NCBI GenBank assembly: GCA_003454605.1
Contig: DMKD01000364.1
Location: 1-8,313 of the forward strand
DNA length: 8,313 nt
Source: Spirochaeta sp.
Lineage (GTDB): Bacteria; Spirochaetota; Spirochaetia; UBA9216
Direction: 5' to 3'
Below the pieces are notes generated by a model. That model saw only the letters and a program-made list of their open reading frames with translations, did no database searches and was not told where the DNA came from. This document shows, one piece after another, positions 5,882-8,313 of the stretch. How positions within the stretch are numbered: position 1 is the stretch's first letter; the number at the start of each line of letters is the position of its first letter. A program made the translations under genes and the position numbers.

Positions 5882-7183
5882 TTGAAGAAAGCTGAATTAA
5901 ATTCTTATAAATTTCTCTTCCAGTGGCTGTTAATAGCTCTTATCGCGGGACTTGTCGGAAGCATTACAATTCGCGTCTTTCTGACATTCTATGATTATTG
6001 TACTGAATTTTTATTATCGCTCAACCAGGTTCCTGTTTTCGTATGGCCTGCCGCGGGGGCTGCAATTACCGGGCTTGTTATCTACAGATTGGAACCTCGC
6101 GCTAAAGGTGAGGGACTACCATCATATATAGTCGGTCTCAGGGAATCGGGTGGACGGCTGTCGGTTTCTGAAACATTTTTCAAGTTTTTTGCCGCCGCTT
6201 TCACTCTAGGTACTTTCGGGAATGGAGGATATCTGGGGCCTGCAGGGCGTGTATCAGCCGGGATAATGTCTGCGATTCGAAGAGTTATTCCGGAGAAATT
6301 GATTTTCGCCGAACATACAATTCTGTTTCCGATTTGTGGTCTTGCAGCGGCCTTCGGTTCTCTCGTTCACAGTCCGATAGGTGCAGGAATATTTGCAGTA
6401 GAGATTGTTCAGAAATCGAGTATGCGCTACCGCCAGTTATTTCCCGCTATACTTGCAAGCACAGTGAGTGTTTATTTTTCTAAACTGCTTGGTTTCGAAG
6501 CTGTATTTACCATAAATGCTGCAGCGGAAGCATTTGATTTGAAGCTTGCCGGACTGCTGCTTCTGGTCAGCGTTGGGGCAGGGCTTATCGGCCGTGGTTT
6601 TACAACCCTTTACGGAGTAATCTCGAAACTGTTCCACCGGGATGTTAAGCAGTACAGTATGGGTGTTGCCCTGCGGGCTGTAATTGGTTCGCTTCTGGCT
6701 TTTTTTATCGTATATCTGGTGAATCCTGTGATGATAGGCACCAGTGCAGGCATATTCAGTGCATTGCTGAATGGCGGTGACTCTCTGATATATGGAAATA
6801 TGGATCATCGTATCCCGATATTCCTTGTGATTTTGCTTCTGATACTGCTTAAGGCACTTGCGAACTCGTTTACAGTCGGTTCCGGAATGAGTGCAGGCTT
6901 TGCCGGTCCTGCAATGCTCATCGGCCTGCTTACCGGGGCCGCCTTTGCAGCTGTTTTCGGCATTGATGCCGGTAGCGCAGAGTCTTTCGCACTTCTTGCG
7001 GCTGGTTTTGCCGGTGTTTTTTCAAGTACCATGAATACGCCGATTGCCGTGGCAGTTCTGACGGTTGAATTGTTCGGTCTTTATTACAGCATGCCGGCGG
7101 CAGTTGCCGCTATAATAGGATTCCAGGTTAACCGCCATCACACCCTCTATGACATGGTCTTTGAAGAAGAGGACGAGTTCTAA
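5882..7183 (+). CDS. Divergent ClC-family chloride channel/transporter
   Basis: A 433-residue polytopic membrane protein with the ClC layout. Residues are numbered from the TTG at 5882. GEGLP (76-80) matches the GSGIP anion-site loop; GYLGP (116-120) matches GREGP; SPIGAGIFAVEIV (164-176) matches the helix carrying the proton glutamate; GFAGP (339-343) matches GIFAP; NTPIAVAVLTVELF (385-398) follows; Tyr423 may equal the inner-gate Tyr. No CBS domains are present. The gating Glu is Leu118, the anion-site Ser is Glu77, and the proton Glu appears to be Ile175, so standard proton-coupled exchange looks unlikely. The start is uncertain: there is no ATG, and a CTG at 5873 is better spaced (6 bases) from AGGGAG (5861-5866) than the TTG is (15 bases). 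A stop at 5855-5857 limits extension. It probably moves a small anion; which one is unknown. The rubredoxin-domain gene follows 45 bases later. Confidence 0.9.
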   Translation: MKKAELNSYKFLFQWLLIALIAGLVGSITIRVFLTFYDYCTEFLLSLNQVPVFVWPAAGAAITGLVIYRLEPRAKGEGLPSYIVGLRESGGRLSVSETFFKFFAAAFTLGTFGNGGYLGPAGRVSAGIMSAIRRVIPEKLIFAEHTILFPICGLAAAFGSLVHSPIGAGIFAVEIVQKSSMRYRQLFPAILASTVSVYFSKLLGFEAVFTINAAAEAFDLKLAGLLLLVSVGAGLIGRGFTTLYGVISKLFHRDVKQYSMGVALRAVIGSLLAFFIVYLVNPVMIGTSAGIFSALLNGGDSLIYGNMDHRIPIFLVILLLILLKALANSFTVGSGMSAGFAGPAMLIGLLTGAAFAAVFGIDAGSAESFALLAAGFAGVFSSTMNTPIAVAVLTVELFGLYYSMPAAVAAIIGFQVNRHHTLYDMVFEEEDEF

Positions 7184-7216
7184 TTTGTAAAAATAAAATG
7201 TTTGATGAAAATTTCC

Positions 7217-7221
7217 GGGAG
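7217..7221 (+). promoter_or_regulatory. Ribosome site that fixes the start of the rubredoxin-domain gene
   Basis: GGGAG sits 7 bases before the ATG at 7229. It lies downstream of the earlier in-frame TTG (7202) and ATG (7205), which have no ribosome site of their own, so 7229 is preferred. Confidence 0.7.
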
Positions 7222-7228
7222 TAGTACA

Positions 7229-7675
7229 ATGAGAGTCATGGAACAAAATATACATGAATCACTGCCGGTTATTTTCAGTAATCTGCAGAAAGCCTCCGAG
7301 AAGCAGCAGAATTATGATTCTGCAGAACATTTCGGAAAATTATCAGAAAAATACTATCAGGACGCAGTTTCGGGCGATTTGAGAACTATAAAAGACATGA
7401 TCGTTACGGATATATCTTCGATGGCGGACATTCAAAGCCTGGCCGGGGAAAACGGCGACAGGGGTATCCTGAGGGCTCTTCGCTGGGGTGGTAAAGTCGC
7501 TGCTATCCAGAAATCTCTCATAGATCGCTATCTCTCAAAAGGAGAAGCTCTGACCGAAGGGAAAGAAATTTTTCTATGTGAAGCCTGCGGATTTATCTTT
7601 CTAGGAAACGCTGTCCCCGGGCTCTGCCCTGTATGTAAGGCTCCGTCATCAAGATTCACAAAGGTAGGTAAGTAG
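7229..7675 (+). CDS. Rubredoxin-domain protein, rubrerythrin-like
   Basis: A 148-residue cytoplasmic protein. The C-terminus (about 114-148) is a rubredoxin-type iron site as found in rubrerythrins: FLCEACGF with Cys117/Cys120 and GLCPVCKAP with Cys133/Cys136, 12 residues between the pairs, ending SRFTKV. The N-terminal 110 residues look helical (QKASEKQQNYDSAEHFGKLS) and may be a ferritin-like relic, but the ExxH ligand pattern of a working diiron rubrerythrin is not evident. It may therefore be an electron carrier or sensor rather than a peroxidase. The ATG at 7229 is chosen for its GGGAG ribosome site. Its stop is 2 bases before the ferredoxin ATG, so the two are translationally coupled and probably partners in electron transfer or oxidative defence. 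Close relatives by memory are called rubrerythrin or rubredoxin-like. Confidence 0.8.
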   Translation: MRVMEQNIHESLPVIFSNLQKASEKQQNYDSAEHFGKLSEKYYQDAVSGDLRTIKDMIVTDISSMADIQSLAGENGDRGILRALRWGGKVAAIQKSLIDRYLSKGEALTEGKEIFLCEACGFIFLGNAVPGLCPVCKAPSSRFTKVGK

Positions 7676-7677
7676 TT

Positions 7678-8106
7678 ATGTATGCATCACGTAATCTTTC
7701 TAAATGCACCAAAGACTGTCTATGTCTCTTTGTCTGCCCAACCGGAGCAACCAATACCGAAACCGGACAGATTGACAGCAGCCGCTGCCTTGACGGATGC
7801 CGGCTTTGTGTTGATGCATGTCCGTCAAAAGCCATTTTTCTTGTAATGGATGAATATCCGGAGCCAGCGCCCAAAGACGCTGCATCGGCATCGAAGATGA
7901 TGGATCTATGCAGCAGCCGATTTGCGCAGGAGAAAGCCGCCGCAGCCATTGCTGCATCGTCTGATGAGCCGGGACTGAAAAAACTTACTGAAGCCCTGAG
8001 GCAGTCTCTGAGGATCACCGCTGAAGACTGTGCCCGTGAGGCCGGATTTATGCTTCCTCAGTCAGAACCTGTAAGGGCGTTGATGGAAGAGCTTGAGAGC
8101 AGCTGA
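7678..8106 (+). CDS. 2[4Fe-4S] ferredoxin-like protein with helical C-terminal extension
   Basis: A 142-residue iron-sulfur protein. Two cysteine clusters lie near the N-terminus: Cys10, Cys14, Cys16, Cys20-Pro and Cys37, Cys41, Cys44, Cys48-Pro, giving CxxxCxCxxxCP and CxxxCxxCxxxCP. The CPTGA and CPSKAI endings are classic for bacterial ferredoxins, but the first spacings differ from the usual CxxCxxCxxxCP. Residues 60-142 form an Ala-rich, probably helical extension with two further cysteines (78, 118), not found in plain ferredoxins. The ribosome site AAGGTAGG (7661-7668) lies inside the end of the preceding gene, 2 bases upstream of this ATG by gene spacing, so translation is coupled to the rubredoxin-domain protein. 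The likely role is electron transfer with that partner in the cytoplasm. It converges on the parvulin gene after 3 bases. Confidence 0.88.
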   Translation: MYASRNLSKCTKDCLCLFVCPTGATNTETGQIDSSRCLDGCRLCVDACPSKAIFLVMDEYPEPAPKDAASASKMMDLCSSRFAQEKAAAAIAASSDEPGLKKLTEALRQSLRITAEDCAREAGFMLPQSEPVRALMEELESS

Positions 8107-8109
8107 TCG

Positions 8110-8313
8110 TTATTTTTTGCCGGTGAGCTTTATAATATGATAGCCGAACTGGCTGCGGACTACATCGCTGATGCCTCCGACCCCCATTTTTGAGCATGCC
8201 CGCTCGAATTCCGGGACCATCTTACCGCTGCCGAACCAGCCTAAATCGCCGCCCTTTGATTTACTCGGGCAAGTTGAAAAATCTCTGGCGACAGCTTCAA
8301 AGTTCGCACCCTG
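8110..8313 (-). CDS. PpiC-type peptidyl-prolyl isomerase (parvulin), 5' partial
   Basis: The last 67 residues of a minus-strand gene cut by the right edge; the N-terminus lies beyond 8313. The sequence closely follows the parvulin/PpiC rotamase domain: GANFEAVARDFSTCPSKSKG, then GDLGWFGSGKMVPEFERAC and a QFGYHIIKL ending with the active-site His of the FGYHII motif. Family enzymes catalyse cis-trans isomerisation of prolyl peptide bonds. The end just after the domain (LTGKK then stop) matches small stand-alone cytoplasmic parvulins of about 92 residues such as E. coli PpiC, but a longer SurA- or PrsA-like protein with upstream domains cannot be excluded. The gene ends 3 bases from the ferredoxin stop, tail to tail, with no terminator between. 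Confidence 0.93.
   Translation of the reverse strand, partial: QGANFEAVARDFSTCPSKSKGGDLGWFGSGKMVPEFERACSKMGVGGISDVVRSQFGYHIIKLTGKK

Noticed and set aside
6437..6808. 123-codon minus-strand frame inside the ClC gene
   Set aside because: Composition (Tyr/His/Gln/Cys mix) looks like a shadow, and it lies wholly within conserved membrane-protein coding sequence.
7202..7207. TTG (7202) or ATG (7205) as start of the rubredoxin-domain gene
   Set aside because: Neither has a ribosome site, while GGGAG is ideally placed for the ATG at 7229, and the added residues (MMKISGSST) look non-coding.
7656..8018. 120-codon minus-strand frame opposite the ferredoxin
   Set aside because: The plus strand encodes two intact ferredoxin cysteine clusters; the antisense frame has no domain or ribosome site.

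Overview
The window looks like chromosomal DNA from a free-living, probably anaerobic member of the Spirochaetota. This is inference, not proof. It rests on the adjacent pair of uncharacterised families recognised as TIGR03546 and TIGR03545, on a small secreted 'GKW...WEF' protein of a style common in treponemes and spirochaetas, and on rubredoxin-domain and ferredoxin genes typical of anaerobes. I see no rRNA, tRNA, insertion sequence, phage gene or CRISPR array.

Left part (1-2173): the 3' end of a gene for an ArsR-type winged-helix regulator, open at the left edge. It faces a minus-strand pair: an RRM RNA-binding protein (1170-1448), then a hairpin and a 57-residue Lys/Glu-rich protein with a TTG start (933-1106). 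An AT-rich divergent intergenic region of about 300 bases (1449-1745) separates the RRM gene from a small secreted protein gene (1746-2117), which ends in a clear rho-independent terminator.

Centre (2184-5877): a two-gene unit encodes a small DUF2062-like membrane protein and a 693-residue membrane-anchored protein with an AsmA-like stretch and coiled coils. It is a conserved pair of unknown role and the best candidate here for an undescribed system. It converges, with only 7 bases between, on a minus-strand EamA/DMT transporter. That transporter has a good sigma-70-type promoter overlapping the start region of the divergent ClC gene, and a perfect 12-bp palindrome lies between the two.

Right part (5873-8313): a plus-strand run encodes a divergent ClC-family channel/transporter lacking the usual gating and proton glutamates, a helical protein ending in a rubredoxin domain, and a 2[4Fe-4S] ferredoxin with unusual cysteine spacing. 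The last two are 2 bases apart and presumably act in electron transfer or oxygen defence. A minus-strand parvulin (PpiC-type prolyl isomerase) gene, cut by the right edge, converges on them with a 3-base gap.
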